Positions 24,139 through 34,859 are shown, counted from the first letter of the stretch. The stretch: 64,000 bases of DNA from Kuschelorhynchus macadamiae (GCA_030620095.1 JAUTXW010004472.1:372001-436000); one strand, 5' to 3'. A program made the numbers and translations. The notes: generated by a model from the letters alone, not told the origin.

Positions 24139-24944
24139 TTAATTATTAATTAGATGATTAAGCTTAAGAATTTTAAATAGTTCTTTAACTCGAGTAGCCG
24201 AATTTTCTTGGCTGTTAAATTGATGACACTCATAATTGCTTAAACTTTCCGCTTTTGGCGAAAAATTTCTCAAATGTACCTCTGTCTCTCTTGTATTCAA
24301 AATTTTAATTGGTACTTTACCATTTATCGGTTGTGCAATTACACCAGCCATGAACACACCCTCATATAATTCACCTTGCATAAGTACACATTCATCCTCT
24401 AACCCTGTAGGAACATACTGTATAATTTCGCACCTAGGGGAACACTTAATATATTCTCACTATCCGCATTTAATTTTAATGTATTTATTTTATTATACTG
24501 ATTTAAAATAGTTAAGGTATTTTCTTCGTAATCTAATTTAGCCTTAAAAGTTTTCAAAAAATTTTCTCCAATTATGCCATCACTTTGACATGGTAAATTA
24601 TTAAAAATATAAAATTTTTGCTTAAATATCGCATTTTCTATACAAAAATCTAAATAAACATATCCCACAGATATTAAAACCTCCTATGCCTTTAATTTCA
24701 ATATTTTCTTTGTGTAACTGTATTTTTGAACACAACTTAATTTAAGGGCACTTAATGATGCACCCGTATCTACCAAAAATTTTAAGCTTTTACCATTGAC
24801 ACAAAAAGAAACAGCATTCGAGTAGTTTTTTGAATAGGTAAAAATATTATTAAACTGTTTATTTTTAGTATTTTTAGGCACGAAAAAATGTTGAATCTTG
24901 TATATCAGCTGAGGATTGTTCTGAATTTCCGGTGTGCTCCGCAA
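24139..24944 (-). pseudogene. aspartic protease and linker region of Pol, split by frame changes
   Basis: This region lies between gag and the long pol frame. At 24684-24944 the minus strand encodes VDTGASLSALK, the active-site DTG of a retropepsin. At 24399-24668 it encodes GIIGENFLKTFKAKLDY, the conserved G-x-I-G-x-D/E-x-L flap-distal motif. At 24139-24381 it encodes a linker with GVFMAGVIA and EVHLRNFSP. The first two pieces share a frame but a stop at about 24684 and two nearby compensating shifts separate them. The third is in another frame, and pol in yet another. Reading through would need several frame corrections. This could be real decay or sequencing error in A/T-rich runs. Confidence 0.8.
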
Positions 24945-26052
24945 AATGCATTCGGTGACCTACTGCCCGAGATCCTCTCCTATTACCGCTCGTAAATGTA
25001 CGACCACCGTGATTTCTAGAAAACCGCTGATTATTAAAATTACCTTGATTAGTCGAAGCGTTTCGTCGACAATTTGAATTGTTATTTCCTCCGTTATTAA
25101 AATTCTGATAATTATTATATCTACCAGAATTTCCTGTTCTATTATTTGGTCTTCTGGAAAAATTTCTAAAATTTCCCCTTCCTCTGTGAGAAAAATTAAA
25201 AATGTGTCCTGAATTATTTTGATTACCCAGCTCTTCATCTTGAGCTGCCCTTATTGCGTCCTTTAAGAATTCAAAATTTCTGGAAGATATAATTGTGCCC
25301 AGCCTTTGATTTTTAAGTCCGCATGCAAACCTTTTTATTGCAACCTTTTCGTTAATAGGTCTTAGAATATCAAAAGCATTGGCATTTCCGTCTGCTTGCG
25401 TAATGGTTAAATTTACAAAAATATCCTCTAACTCTTTACCAAAATCCGTTATACATTTTTCACCCTGTTTAGCAGAGAACAAGCGTGCCTGAAGGGCCGT
25501 ATCTGATTTTTTAGTTAAGAGATGTTTTTTCATATCTAGAATTAAATTATTTACAGAATTATAAGTCAAACCTAATCGTAATTTGGCGTTGTTAGAAATA
25601 CGCGTTTTCAAAACAAATTTAATTAAAGAAGGTTGACTATCATTATCAAGCGTTGACGAATAAAAATCTAAAGCCTCTATTAATTTAGAAGTTGTAGATT
25701 CTGTATCATCCATGACCGGTAAAAGGTTTGTAGCTATTTTTAGATCAAAAGAAGACATTTTTAATTTATCTTTATTAATATTTTTATTTCCAAACTCTAA
25801 AATTTCCTTATAAAGTTTTTTAATTTCTGTTATTATGTTATTAAAAGTCAAAATATCTTCTTTGTCTATTTCAGACTTTTCTATTTTTACGTTTAAATCA
25901 GTAATTTCCTTACCTAACTGAGAATATAAAGTTTTTGCCACTTTAACTTTTGATTCGACAATAGGGCTTTTTCGTCTTTCGCTATTTAATTTTACCAAAT
26001 TTGTTCGAATATATTTAAATGAATGTAAAATTTCAATAAGTTTGTCTCCCAT
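24874..26052 (-). CDS. gag: Gag, 392 codons
   Basis: Structural polyprotein that packages the element's RNA. Residues 1 to about 110 are charged and probably helical. The central part (about 110-290) is the candidate capsid core, with FGKELEDIFVNL and NEKVAIKRFACGLKNQRL near 205-250, typical of the helix-rich retrotransposon gag domain. Residues about 285-375 are rich in Arg, Gly and Asn (RGRGNFRNF, RRPNNR, NRRGSRA), a probable RNA-binding tail. I see no CCHC zinc knuckle. The frame is intact from ATG 26050-26052 and overlaps the protease frame by about 70 nt. Going by frame registers, moving from gag to the first protease piece would need a +1 (or -2) shift, while the long pol frame is at -1 relative to gag. 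Confidence 0.9.
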   Translation of the reverse strand: MGDKLIEILHSFKYIRTNLVKLNSERRKSPIVESKVKVAKTLYSQLGKEITDLNVKIEKSEIDKEDILTFNNIITEIKKLYKEILEFGNKNINKDKLKMSSFDLKIATNLLPVMDDTESTTSKLIEALDFYSSTLDNDSQPSLIKFVLKTRISNNAKLRLGLTYNSVNNLILDMKKHLLTKKSDTALQARLFSAKQGEKCITDFGKELEDIFVNLTITQADGNANAFDILRPINEKVAIKRFACGLKNQRLGTIISSRNFEFLKDAIRAAQDEELGNQNNSGHIFNFSHRGRGNFRNFSRRPNNRTGNSGRYNNYQNFNNGGNNNSNCRRNASTNQGNFNNQRFSRNHGGRTFTSGNRRGSRAVGHRMHFAEHTGNSEQSSADIQDSTFFRA

Positions 26053-26290
26053 GAAATTAAAAATTTAATTCACTTATTAAACTTGCTAATTGGGTCCATA
26101 TTTTTGCGATTATAATTATAAAACAATAACATAATATTATAATAATTAAACTTACATGCCTGCATTATTATTTACATTTTCAGTTACATTAACACATAAC
26201 AAATTTTCTAACTCCATTTATAATTGTCTTTACTTTTTCTTTCTTCTTTTTTTTTTTTCCTACAAGAAAAATACCGCCCTAAAAAAAAAT
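26053..26290 (-). other. leader between the small frame and gag
   Basis: AT-rich untranslated region with poly-T/poly-A tracts near 26240-26290. No frame of note. Confidence 0.5.
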
Positions 26291-26551
26291 TTAAGTTTCT
26301 TCCATCTTTAAATCATCCTTGGATTTTCGCAGCTCATTTTTATAAATTTCTCTTCTAATTGTCTGCCTTAGTTTCCTTTGAACATGTCTAATGGCCCATA
26401 CTACTGCAACAATTGCCGTTGCCACAACCAAAATTATAAGCAAAATCTCTGCTAAGCTTAATCCCTTATTTTGGTCAACTATTTCACCCCTTGCATCGCC
26501 ATTGGAGGCCTGATTAATTACAATCTCTTCTTTGGACTTGGCATTACCCAT
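26291..26551 (-). CDS. small putative myristoylated membrane protein upstream of gag
   Basis: This is an 86-codon open frame, the first ATG after the primer site. The N-terminus MGNAKSKEE fits an N-myristoylation signal (Gly2, Ser6, then Lys). Residues about 31-52 (LSLAEILLIILVVATAIVAV and the following W) form one hydrophobic segment, followed by a strongly basic tail (RHVQRKLRQTIRRE) and a charged C-terminus. The inferred topology is a lipid-anchored N-terminus and a single membrane pass. It has no gag or pol motif. I recall that 412/mdg1-type elements have small frames of unknown function before gag, which would fit, but I cannot confirm homology here. Position and intact frame argue that it is real. 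Confidence 0.7.
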   Translation of the reverse strand: MGNAKSKEEIVINQASNGDARGEIVDQNKGLSLAEILLIILVVATAIVAVVWAIRHVQRKLRQTIRREIYKNELRKSKDDLKMEET

Positions 26552-26576
26552 CTTAATAACTTCACAAAAAAATCGT

Positions 26577-26594
26577 CAAGTGGCAGGATCGCCA
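26577..26594 (-). other. primer binding site
   Basis: On the minus strand TGGCGATCCTGCCACTTG follows directly after the 5' LTR. The TGG start is complementary to the CCA end of a tRNA. I cannot assign the tRNA with confidence. Confidence 0.75.
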
Positions 26595-26830
26595 TGTAAT
26601 ACTTAGGGTTGAAACAAAGGGTAGCAAAATGAAACTACATGTTCACCTTAACATTACCCAAAGTATATTCTCAATCTTTTTTTAAAATGCAATCTAATTG
26701 CCATATACGCTCGGGAAGGTGGTTGACCTGCTGACATAGCAAAACAGGTTATTGCGTGGTTGCCCATTATTGCAACAAGTTGAATTTGATACAATACATT
26801 TTATATAGGGTGTTTTCTCTATATATTACA
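26595..26830 (-). repeat. 5' LTR of the gypsy-type element
   Basis: 236 bp, identical by eye to 20710-20945. It should contain the promoter and transcription start of the element. The CTAA target duplication follows at 26831-26834. Confidence 0.95.
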
Positions 26831-27108
26831 CTAATAAACCTAAAAAAATAACAGTGTCAAAACTACTTATTTGATTTATTTTAAATTATGCGCAAAATTC
26901 AAGTATGAGATAGGTAAAAACTGATAAAATATTGGTACGAACCCAGTATGATGGAATAAAATGGCGCCCAATAAAAATGTTAGAAAAGACGCTATGTATG
27001 TGTTAATCTGCGGAACTAAATTGTGTCAGATTTCACTATTTCTAATAAAAGGAAAGATTCATAACGAGGGAAGTTCTGGGTAAAGAAAATTTACCGATTG
27101 TTGTTTTT
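26831..27108 (+). repeat. family G repeat, copy 3 final part with tail
   Basis: After the LTR element the interrupted repeat resumes ('ctaataaacctaaaa', then 'aaaactacttatttgattt'). It ends in the tail 'gaaagattcataacgaggga' and 'ttaccgatt' at about 27050-27100. This shows one family G copy now spans 16826-27108 with two insertions. Confidence 0.8.
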
Positions 27109-27131
27109 ATCTACTGATAGATCACTAAGGC

Positions 27132-27555
27132 TTAAGAGGATATAGGAGTGAATTTAAAGTCGCGGTTCTGCTGCTGCACATAAATATATCTGCTGTGTAA
27201 GAGGTCCATGTGAGTCATCGAAAGAATCCTTATTAGTCTATCGAACGAGCCGGATATTCAGCGAGAGACAAAACATAGCGGCTGACCTGAACATCGCTCT
27301 TTCCTCAAAAAACTGTTATGCTTTTTGAAAAAAAGAAAAATAAAATATATTTATATCTAAAGAGAGAATATCGGAAATTCTACAGTTTTTCAATAAACAA
27401 AAATATACACTTTTTGAAACAGACAAAAAATGAAATATTAAAAAATGACAGACTTGAATGAAACAATATACTCTTACTAGAGACATTTTTCCTTCGTCGG
27501 TTAATAAGTCGTTGAAAAGTCAATGCGTTTTAGAGTAACTCCGACATCCTCTTAA
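27132..27555. mobile_element. TTAA-flanked non-autonomous element (piggyBac-like)
   Basis: TTAA at 27132-27135 and 27552-27555 flanks inverted ends GAGGATATAGGAGT and (inverted) GAGGATGTCGGAGT. Length between the TTAA sites is 416 bp. No coding frame. A related copy lies at 63404-63750. TTAA target sites are the hallmark of piggyBac elements; assignment rests on that and the short ends only. Confidence 0.65.
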
Positions 27556-27595
27556 AAAATGTAGTGTTTTAGAAGTTCGCAAATCAAAATTAAAA

Positions 27596-29578
27596 AATCG
27601 GTAAATTTCCTTTTCCCGGAACTTCCCTCGTTATGAATTTTTCTTTATTAGAAATAGTAAGGTGTGACCCAATTTAGTTTAGTACATAGTCATTCAGTAA
27701 CACATATATACTATTTTGTTACGTCATGTTGAATTCGTACCAGTTTATTGTACATTTAATTTTTCTACAAAATTTAAAGTCAATTGAATAAGATTTTTTT
27801 AGGTTGATTTTAAAAAAACAATATTTGGCCGCAATTTTATTTCGGCTATCTTAAATTCGTACCACAACTTTACTAATCTGTCTCTCTATGTCACACTTAA
27901 TGCTTGCACAAAATTTGAAATTATTCTAATAAATAGTTTTTTTCAGGCTAATTTTTTTAAATATTTTATTAGACCGCAGTTTTGTTTTGCTAACTTATAT
28001 ACACAGGCACGTATACATCTTGGAGTTATGGGGGGGGGGTAATTTATAAGTTTTTATGCATTGGAAAAACTGACGATCAAAAAAAAGGGTGTGTATGCAC
28101 TTTCATATCGCATAGACTTATACCGTTCTTCGTCAATGTTATATTATGTAAACTTTAGTATTCGTCATCGATTCATATGGGGGGCTAACTACATCCTTCC
28201 CTCCTCCGTTGTATACGCGCCTGTATGTATATACATACCAAAATGTTACCAGTTCATTCCTATGTAATACTTCATTTTTGTGCAAAATTGCATAATTAGT
28301 TTTTTAGAAATATTTTTTTAACGTTTCTCTGATCCGCCATCATGTTCCGGAATATTGAATTCTTACCAGGTCATCCCCATATGAACCTTAATTTTTGACT
28401 AATATTTGAAGTCACTCTGATGAGTAGTTTTTAAGCTATGCCGCGAACTGACAGATAGAAAGACGGACCCACGAAATTGATAAAAATGTGTTTTGGCATC
28501 TAAGGACGCTAAAACCGGAAAATATGTAAAACGAGAGATGGTGATTTTTTTCACGATTACAAAATATTTTATTTGACCGCCATTTTGTTTTACCATTTTG
28601 AATTAGTACCACAGCTTCACTAGTTGATCTCTATACCACATTTTGAAATCAGACCATTAAGTAGTTTGTTCGGGCTGAATTTTTAAATATTTTATTTAGC
28701 CGCCATTTTGTTCCGCCATCTTGGATTCGTACCAAAATACGAAATAAATTGGACATAGCATTTTTGTAATACTTTTTTTAATATTTCACTAGGCCGCCAT
28801 TTTGTTTTGCCGTATTAGATTTTTACCAAAATATTACCGGGTCATTCCCATATGACCCTTAATTTTTTATTAACATTTAAAATCAATCGGGTAAGTAGTT
28901 TTTGAGCCACATCGCGAAATGACAAACAGACGTAAAGACCAATAAAAAGGCCGAGTGAATAGAGAAAACGTATTTTTAGCATTTACGAACGCTAAAACGT
29001 GAAGATACGGTAAAACCTGGGAGGGTGATTTTTTTAATGATACAAAAATTTTATTTGCTCGCCATGTTGTTCCGCTATCTTGAATTCGTACTACAATTTT
29101 ACCAGTTCATCTCTAAACCACAATATATTCTTATATTTTATTAAGTAACCATTTTGTTTCGCCATCTTGGATTCGTACCAAAATTTTACCAGTTGATTTC
29201 TAAGTACTATTTGATTTTTGTACGTTTGAGGTAAATTGGATCTGTTTATCTGTTTTTTTAGTAATAATTTTTTAAACATTTTACTATGATGCCATTTTAT
29301 TTCGCGTTATTGGATTTGTACCAAAATATTACCAAGTCTTCCCCATATGACCCTTAAATCTTGATCAAATTTGAAATTAATCGGATAAGTAGTTTTTTAG
29401 CTATGCCGCGAATAGAGAGACAGGCAGACGGACAGACCGACAGAATCGAAAAAACATGTTTTTCGGCATTAAGGGACCTCTAAACGTAATGATCTGAAAA
29501 AATCTCGGTGGGTGATTTTTTCACGATTACAATACTTCGCTTTTACGAGAGAAATAAAAATCGGAAAATTGGTATTAC
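27596..29578 (-). repeat. family G repeat, copy 4 (inverted, long)
   Basis: In plus-strand order it shows the tail ('cccggaacttccctcgttatg' region, 27617-27640) first. Several subunits follow with GCCGCCATTTTG near 28579-28591, 28698-28710 and 28794-28806. Three internal head-like blocks ('gattttttcacgattac') lie near 28540, 29025 and 29510. The end 'acttcgcttttacgagaga' is at about 29540-29565. At least three head-to-tail units are present. It is inverted relative to the neighbouring copies 3 and 5. Confidence 0.85.
28004..28223. mobile_element. hAT-like MITE inside family G copy 4
   Basis: CAGGCACGTATACA at 28004-28017 is matched in inverted orientation by TGTATACGCGCCTG at 28210-28223 (13 of 14). 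Internal G-runs sit near 28030 and 28178. It interrupts family G sequence ('gctaactt...' and 'accaaaatgttacc' on either side). Flanks 'tatataca' and 'tatgtata' agree at six of eight bases, a possible target duplication. Confidence 0.65.
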
Positions 29579-29659
29579 CGGGCACTTCTCTCATTGTGAG
29601 TTCTTCTTATTTAGCAAAATGAAGCGTGACCAAGTTTAATTCAGCACGTAGTTATTTAG

Positions 29660-31175
29660 TAATTATGGTGTCTTTCATTCCTTTAATAAACGAAAGGATT
29701 CATTACTAGGGAAGTTCCGGGTAAAGCCAATATATCGATTTTTTCAAAAATCCGGTTAATGGAAAGTATTGTAATCGTGAAACATCACCCTCCAAGGTTT
29801 TTACAAATTTTTACGTTTTAGAGTCTCTAGATGCCAAAATACATGTTTTCTCAATAATCTCAATTCCGTCGGTCTGTCGGCCTGTCCCTCGGTCTATTCG
29901 CAGCATAGTTAAATAAAGACTTAGCCGATTAACTTAAAATTTTTATCAAAAATGAATAGTCATATGAGAATGACCTGATAACATTTTGATTAAAATGTAA
30001 TATGTCGAAACACAATAACGGCCTAGTGAAATGTTAAATAAAATCATTACTAAAAAATTACTTATCCAATTTACCTGAAATTCTGCACAAAAATCAAGTA
30101 TTACTTAGGAATCAATTGGTAGAACTTTGGTAAGAATCCAAGATGACGAAACAAACTGGCGGCTTAATAAAGTATTTAGAAAAATAGATTGATTTCAAAT
30201 TTTATGCAAATAAATCATTTGTAATCGTGAAGAATGTCACCCTTTAAGGCTCTACATATCTTTACGTTTTGGCGTTTTCTAGATGCCATAAATATGTTGA
30301 ATACATGTTGAAAACAGTATGAATACAAAACTAATGTCCAGTTTACTTGAAATTTTGCCCAAAAATCAAGTGTTACATAGAAATGAACTAGTAACATTTT
30401 AAAAAATCTTCCTGAAAAACTACTTACCAGATTAATTTCAAATTTTGTGCAAGCACGAGTAATATACACAGTGGCGCAGCTAGAATTACGCTTGGAGGGG
30501 GACTACCAAAAAGATATTACATTTTAGTACATTATGAATTTCAAATGTAATTAAAACCCCGAAGAATATACATCAATATCCTACTCATTTATATATACTC
30601 TTTTTTAAAACAAAAACATTAACTCAACGGGAGCCTAATGATACGCATGGCGAACCGGTGTAATGTGCGCGAATCACTCAACTAGGATGGTTGAAGTAGT
30701 GATTAGTGCAAGATATCGACGTTACAAAAACATACGATTTTGTATAATTAGAGTTTATGGTGTAACCATGCAATCACAATCTTTTAATTACCAACTGCCG
30801 ATGTTTTTGTCTTTAAATACTAGTTGTTTTCAACATAGCTAGGGGCCCGGATCCCGCTGTCCCCCCCCCTTTCAACTGGATATAAAGATAAACTAGTAAA
30901 ATTGTGGTAGGAATTCAAAATGGCGGAACAAAATGGCTATCTTAAAAAAAATCAGTGTAAAAACTACTTATTCAATTTATTTTAAATTATACCCAAAAAT
31001 TAAGTATGGCATGAGTAGAAACTGGCAAAATATTGATACGAATCCATTATGTTAGAACAAAATGGTGCCCAATAGAAATGTTTGAAAAGGCGGTATATAT
31101 ATGCCTATGTACAGAACCAAATTAGGTCACTTATTTCTAATAGAAAGAAAGCTTCATAACGAAAAATTTCGAACT
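29660..31175 (+). repeat. family G repeat, copy 5
   Basis: A tail fragment ('gaaaggattcattactaggg') at about 29689-29740 is followed by a head block ('gtattgtaatcgtgaaac', 'gtcggtctgtcggcctgtc'). Subunits follow, including AAAATGGCGG near 30918. The tail 'gaaagcttcataacga' is near 31148-31165. It contains a hAT-like insertion at 30469-30879. Confidence 0.8.
30469..30879. mobile_element. probable hAT-like non-autonomous insert in family G copy 5
   Basis: CAGTGGCGCAGC followed by a G-rich stretch marks the left end. A C-run followed by TTCAACTGG marks the right. Family G sequence stops at 'aatataca' and resumes at 'atataaagataaactagtaaaa'. The CAGTGGCG end is typical of hAT-like elements. The right end matches poorly, so its boundary is approximate. 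Confidence 0.45.
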
Positions 31176-31620
31176 AACTCAGTGGAAAGAGTATTCGTTG
31201 AGCGTAAGGCGTCTCCTCGAAGACTGTTAAAAGTTCTTCACAATCCGCAACTAAAAATAACATCTTAAGAAGAAAGTTCATTGATCCGTTGATGAAGCAA
31301 TTTATATGTTGTGGTGAAAAAAGTGGGTCAACGTTTTGTTTTTCTTTGCGCTTTTCGCATAAGATGCAATTATGACTTGCCGGAGAGTATCAAAGTTAAG
31401 TTCTCCTGAACTTGTATATTTTTTTTACAAATAATACTATAGCTCTTATTTATATTTCAGTAAGCAAAATGTGTTTTGTACTTTAAGCTGAAACTACAAG
31501 TTGAGAGAGTTGAAAAGTTTTATGTAAAACATTATAACATATCAATAGGTATAATAATTATTTGTGTAAAGCGGCCAATCTCATTTAATGTAATTATTGG
31601 TGGTATAGATTTAAAAAAAT
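31176..31620. other. unassigned spacer
   Basis: No feature recognised. Confidence 0.5.
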
Positions 31621-31624
31621 CACT

Positions 31625-34200
31625 TTCATTCAAAGTCAAAGTCAAAGTGTTTTAATTTTTGCCAGAGTACAGCTTTAGACATAACCTACTTAAGATACTA
31701 TACATAATATGTACGTAGTAAAAATGTATTTTAAAAATTACGTAAATATCTAAACATACTAATAATATTACAATACATCAGAACAATATATACGTGTATA
31801 TAAAATAAGAAATATAGGACAAGACAAAGTTTAAAAAAGTAATAAAGAAGAAAAAATATGGTATTCTTTATTTACTAACTTTTAAAGTAGTCCTTAAATT
31901 CCTGAACAGTGTAAAATATATTTTCGTCAATATCCTCTTCATCCTATTTCTGAATTTTTTGCACTTAAAGTCTTTGTTTCTGCCGGTAGTAGATTATACA
32001 TCGACATACCCTGAAATAGGAGACTATTGAGAAATTTAGACGAACGGGAAACAGAGGCCCAAGCAGATCCTTTCTAACATTATATGAGTTAAAATCTAAG
32101 ACAGATTTAAATTTTCTCTCTTCTTTATACACCAAAATTAAAATTTGTCATAATTCTAGTACTCTTGGAAATAACCCTACATGAATTTTCTGGATGTAGT
32201 TGTTTTATAATCCTGCATGCATCTTTCCTGGGTTTTAAATATCGCGGTACTCAAAACTGTGTTGACTTCCCAGAACTGTACAGCATATATCATTTTCGAG
32301 TGAAAGTAACCATAGTCAGTGCATTTTAAAACTTTTTCAGACACCACGTCGCGCAAAATTCTTAAGAAGTGGCAGACAGAATTATGTTTTTGATTTAATT
32401 GCCTGACGTACACACGTCAAATTTGAGATTAGTATCAATTATTAACCCCAAAATTTTCACTTCGTTCACTCTATCGATAACTTCATTATTAAGTCTTAAA
32501 TCTCTTATTGCTGTATCAGAAGTATTTCTGTTGGAAAATAGTGTTATACTGGTTTTATCTATGTTAAACTTTAACTTGCTCGCTGTGAATCAATTCATTA
32601 AATCATTAATAGTTGACTTGTTCTACCTACCTTTTTTCACTAACGATGCATGTCTTTTCATCAGCATAAATAACAACTTTAGTTAATATAAGCTTTGGGA
32701 CGCCATTGACAAACAAGTTAAATAGCATGGGACCTAGTACTGATCCTTGGGGCACTCCGGCATTCATACTCATTTTTTCAGACTCAGAACTGCTCTTACC
32801 GTCATTCACACTTACAACCAGAGTTCTGTTTTGTAAAAAGGATTCTAACCAGGAATACATGTTGCCCCTTATGCCTTAATTTGAAACTTTATTTAATAGT
32901 ATTTCAGGATCAATCATATCATGCTTTAGAGAGGTCACATATTATCATAACACAACTATTTCCCTCATTGAGTTGTTCATAAATTTCACTCATAATATCA
33001 TTGAGAGCACTCTCAGTAGATAATTCCCTTCTAAATCCATATTGAGGTGACAATATATTACATACATTCAAAAACATTTCTACTCTGTTGTAAACTACTT
33101 TTTCGATAACTTTGGTGATAATAAAAGCAAGTGCTATAGGACGGTAGTTTGAGATACAGTCTTGAGAGCTTTTGTTTTTATATATAGGAAAAATTTTTGA
33201 CAATTTTAACTGTTCTGGAAAATAGGCTGAATCAAAAAAATCATTCATTAAATTACTTATTACAGAAGCAAGAACGTCTATATGAATTTTTAGTAGACTA
33301 AGATGGATCTCTGCAAATCTGTTGAGTTTGCATTATTAGATTTCAAATTATATTTTTTACTTATTTAGTAGTTGGGTTTAGATAGAAGCTATTTTGAACT
33401 ACAGGTGTTTCTGGGACTGCTTTCTGTAAACAGGGTTGCTGGTATTAGAAGTAAGGATCTCTTCATATAATACTTCAATACCTAGCATAAAATGATTTAA
33501 GAACAGTATTTGTATTTGTATTTGTTTTAAGAAATTTGAATAATTTACGTTTGTGTTTACATGATATCTTAAATCCGGTCGTGATTCAAGCTTTATGAAT
33601 TTTTTTTTATCAAAAAAGAAGTCAAATTTTGTTTGGACATTACTATTAATAGGATAGACTTGTGTGATTAAATTCATATGTCCTGCACTTTTTTCTAAAT
33701 TCGTTTTTGAAAATATTCTTTTATGTGCATTGTTTTACTGTATTTGTTATCCTAAAAATATGGAATGGTGGTCGCATAGGCCTGTATCGTAGATATTTAC
33801 ATTAAAAAGTACCTTGTCTATATATGTTAATATGTTCTCTATTATTCGTTTTTGTTTAGTGTTATGTGCGTTGGTTCGGTTAAAGTCAATTCAAGTGAGT
33901 AGCTATTCAATATTGTAGTCACCACATATGATTAAACCTTTTATTAAACCTTTATTAAAATCTATTAAATAATCAAGTAACAATTTTAATTGTTATAAAA
34001 ATGGATTTACTGGAACCGAGGGACTCCTATATATACATACAACGATACATCTGCACAAATTTGACAAATGATATTCTAGTGCACAACAACAATCTAAGAC
34101 CATTTCCACCCAAAATTGAGACAAGTCTATTAATCTTAATTTAATGTTATCTCGAACCAGAATGATAATCATAATCATAACCAACTTTAATTTTACTAAT
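31625..34200 (-). pseudogene. CR1/L2-like non-LTR retrotransposon, endonuclease and RT remnants
   Basis: In element order on the minus strand: an endonuclease domain near 34184-33750 with LIDLSQFWVEMVL, VVCIYRSPS, DFNRTNAHN and CDHHSIF (the C/S-DHH metal-binding motif of APE-type endonucleases). RT follows at 33248-32627: LPIYKN-like start, SNYRPIAL, YGFRRELSTESAL, CDLSKAFD-like, AGVPQGSVLGPMLFNLFVN, then YADEKT where YADD is expected. The RT thumb region is at 32413-32177 (HFLRILRDVVSEKVLK, YGYFHSKMIYAVQFW). The last residues are near 31880, reading EFKDYF. Frameshifts and stops break it throughout, and the second catalytic Asp is Glu. The 3' end carries 'tcaaagtcaaagtcaaagtg' (31634-31653), a short microsatellite tail instead of poly(A). 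Confidence 0.85.
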
Positions 34201-34859
34201 GCATCAAAAAAAATCCCAAATAAGATTGAAAATATAAAGTTTTAAATTTTTTTTTGAAAATATTTGAATGTCTTGTCAGATTCTGAGCCCTTCACGGATA
34301 AAAAAATATGATGCGTCTTCCTTCCGGAACCTTGGAGGGGTATCTCGCTTATTTTTAAAGAAGGAGAGTGTGCTACTTTTTTGTTAAACTAACTATGCCT
34401 CTAACACAATTTTCATAGCTTTCTTGGTTTTTACGATACAGGGTGAAATTCAAAAATAGCGTTTTGGGCTCATATCTTAAAGAGGTGGAAATGCATTCTT
34501 ATAGAACTTTTTTCGTGGTATCCAGTGGCGCAATCTATTTTTTTCTTGCACACCCTTTATATTATTTTTTATGTTTCTTAGAAAGTGTGTAGACTTTTCA
34601 AAAATATATATTTATATATAGTCATTTTGAAAGGCAAACTCAAAGTTCAATATTTTTAATAACTTTCTATCTTTTAAATTACTAGCTAGTAGACTATGGC
34701 CATTTGGGTTTATACAGTCTATAAAGTCAATGCTATGGCTAAATTCATTAGCAAATGTTTAAAACTTTAAGAGGAATCAGTTTTTTATAAAATATGTTTG
34801 TTGTTTTCATTTTCTGATATATTTTCTTATAATAATGTCAGTATGATATGTTGGTAGGT
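34201..34859. other. spacer with a possible mariner left end
   Basis: 'tacagggtgaaattc' at about 34437 resembles the TA-CAGGGTG tips of mariner elements and lies upstream of the relic at 34860-35200. No matching right end was fixed. Confidence 0.35.

Larger units (their letters stand above)
20710..26830 (-). mobile_element. Ty3/gypsy LTR retrotransposon, mdg1/412-like, nearly full length
   Basis: This is a 6121-bp element on the minus strand. Both 236-bp LTRs begin TGTAATA and end TATTACA and read as identical by eye. A 4-bp target duplication CTAA flanks it (20706-20709 and 26831-26834), inside a family G repeat. In transcription order it has 5' LTR, primer site, small membrane-protein frame (26291-26551), gag, a damaged protease region, RT/RNase H/integrase, a purine tract and the 3' LTR. 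No envelope gene is present. The integrase C-terminal part of the active site (HHESIGSLEASHK) resembles the mdg1/412 lineage. Identical LTRs argue for a recent insertion. Confidence 0.95.

Noticed and set aside
24960..25238. 92-codon frame rich in Ile
   Set aside because: A second frame on the same strand as the Arg/Gly/Asn-rich gag tail; composition follows from the repeats in gag.
20710..26830. Possible envelope gene making this an errantivirus
   Set aside because: After the integrase C-terminus at 21260 only about 300 bp remain before the 3' LTR and they hold no frame.
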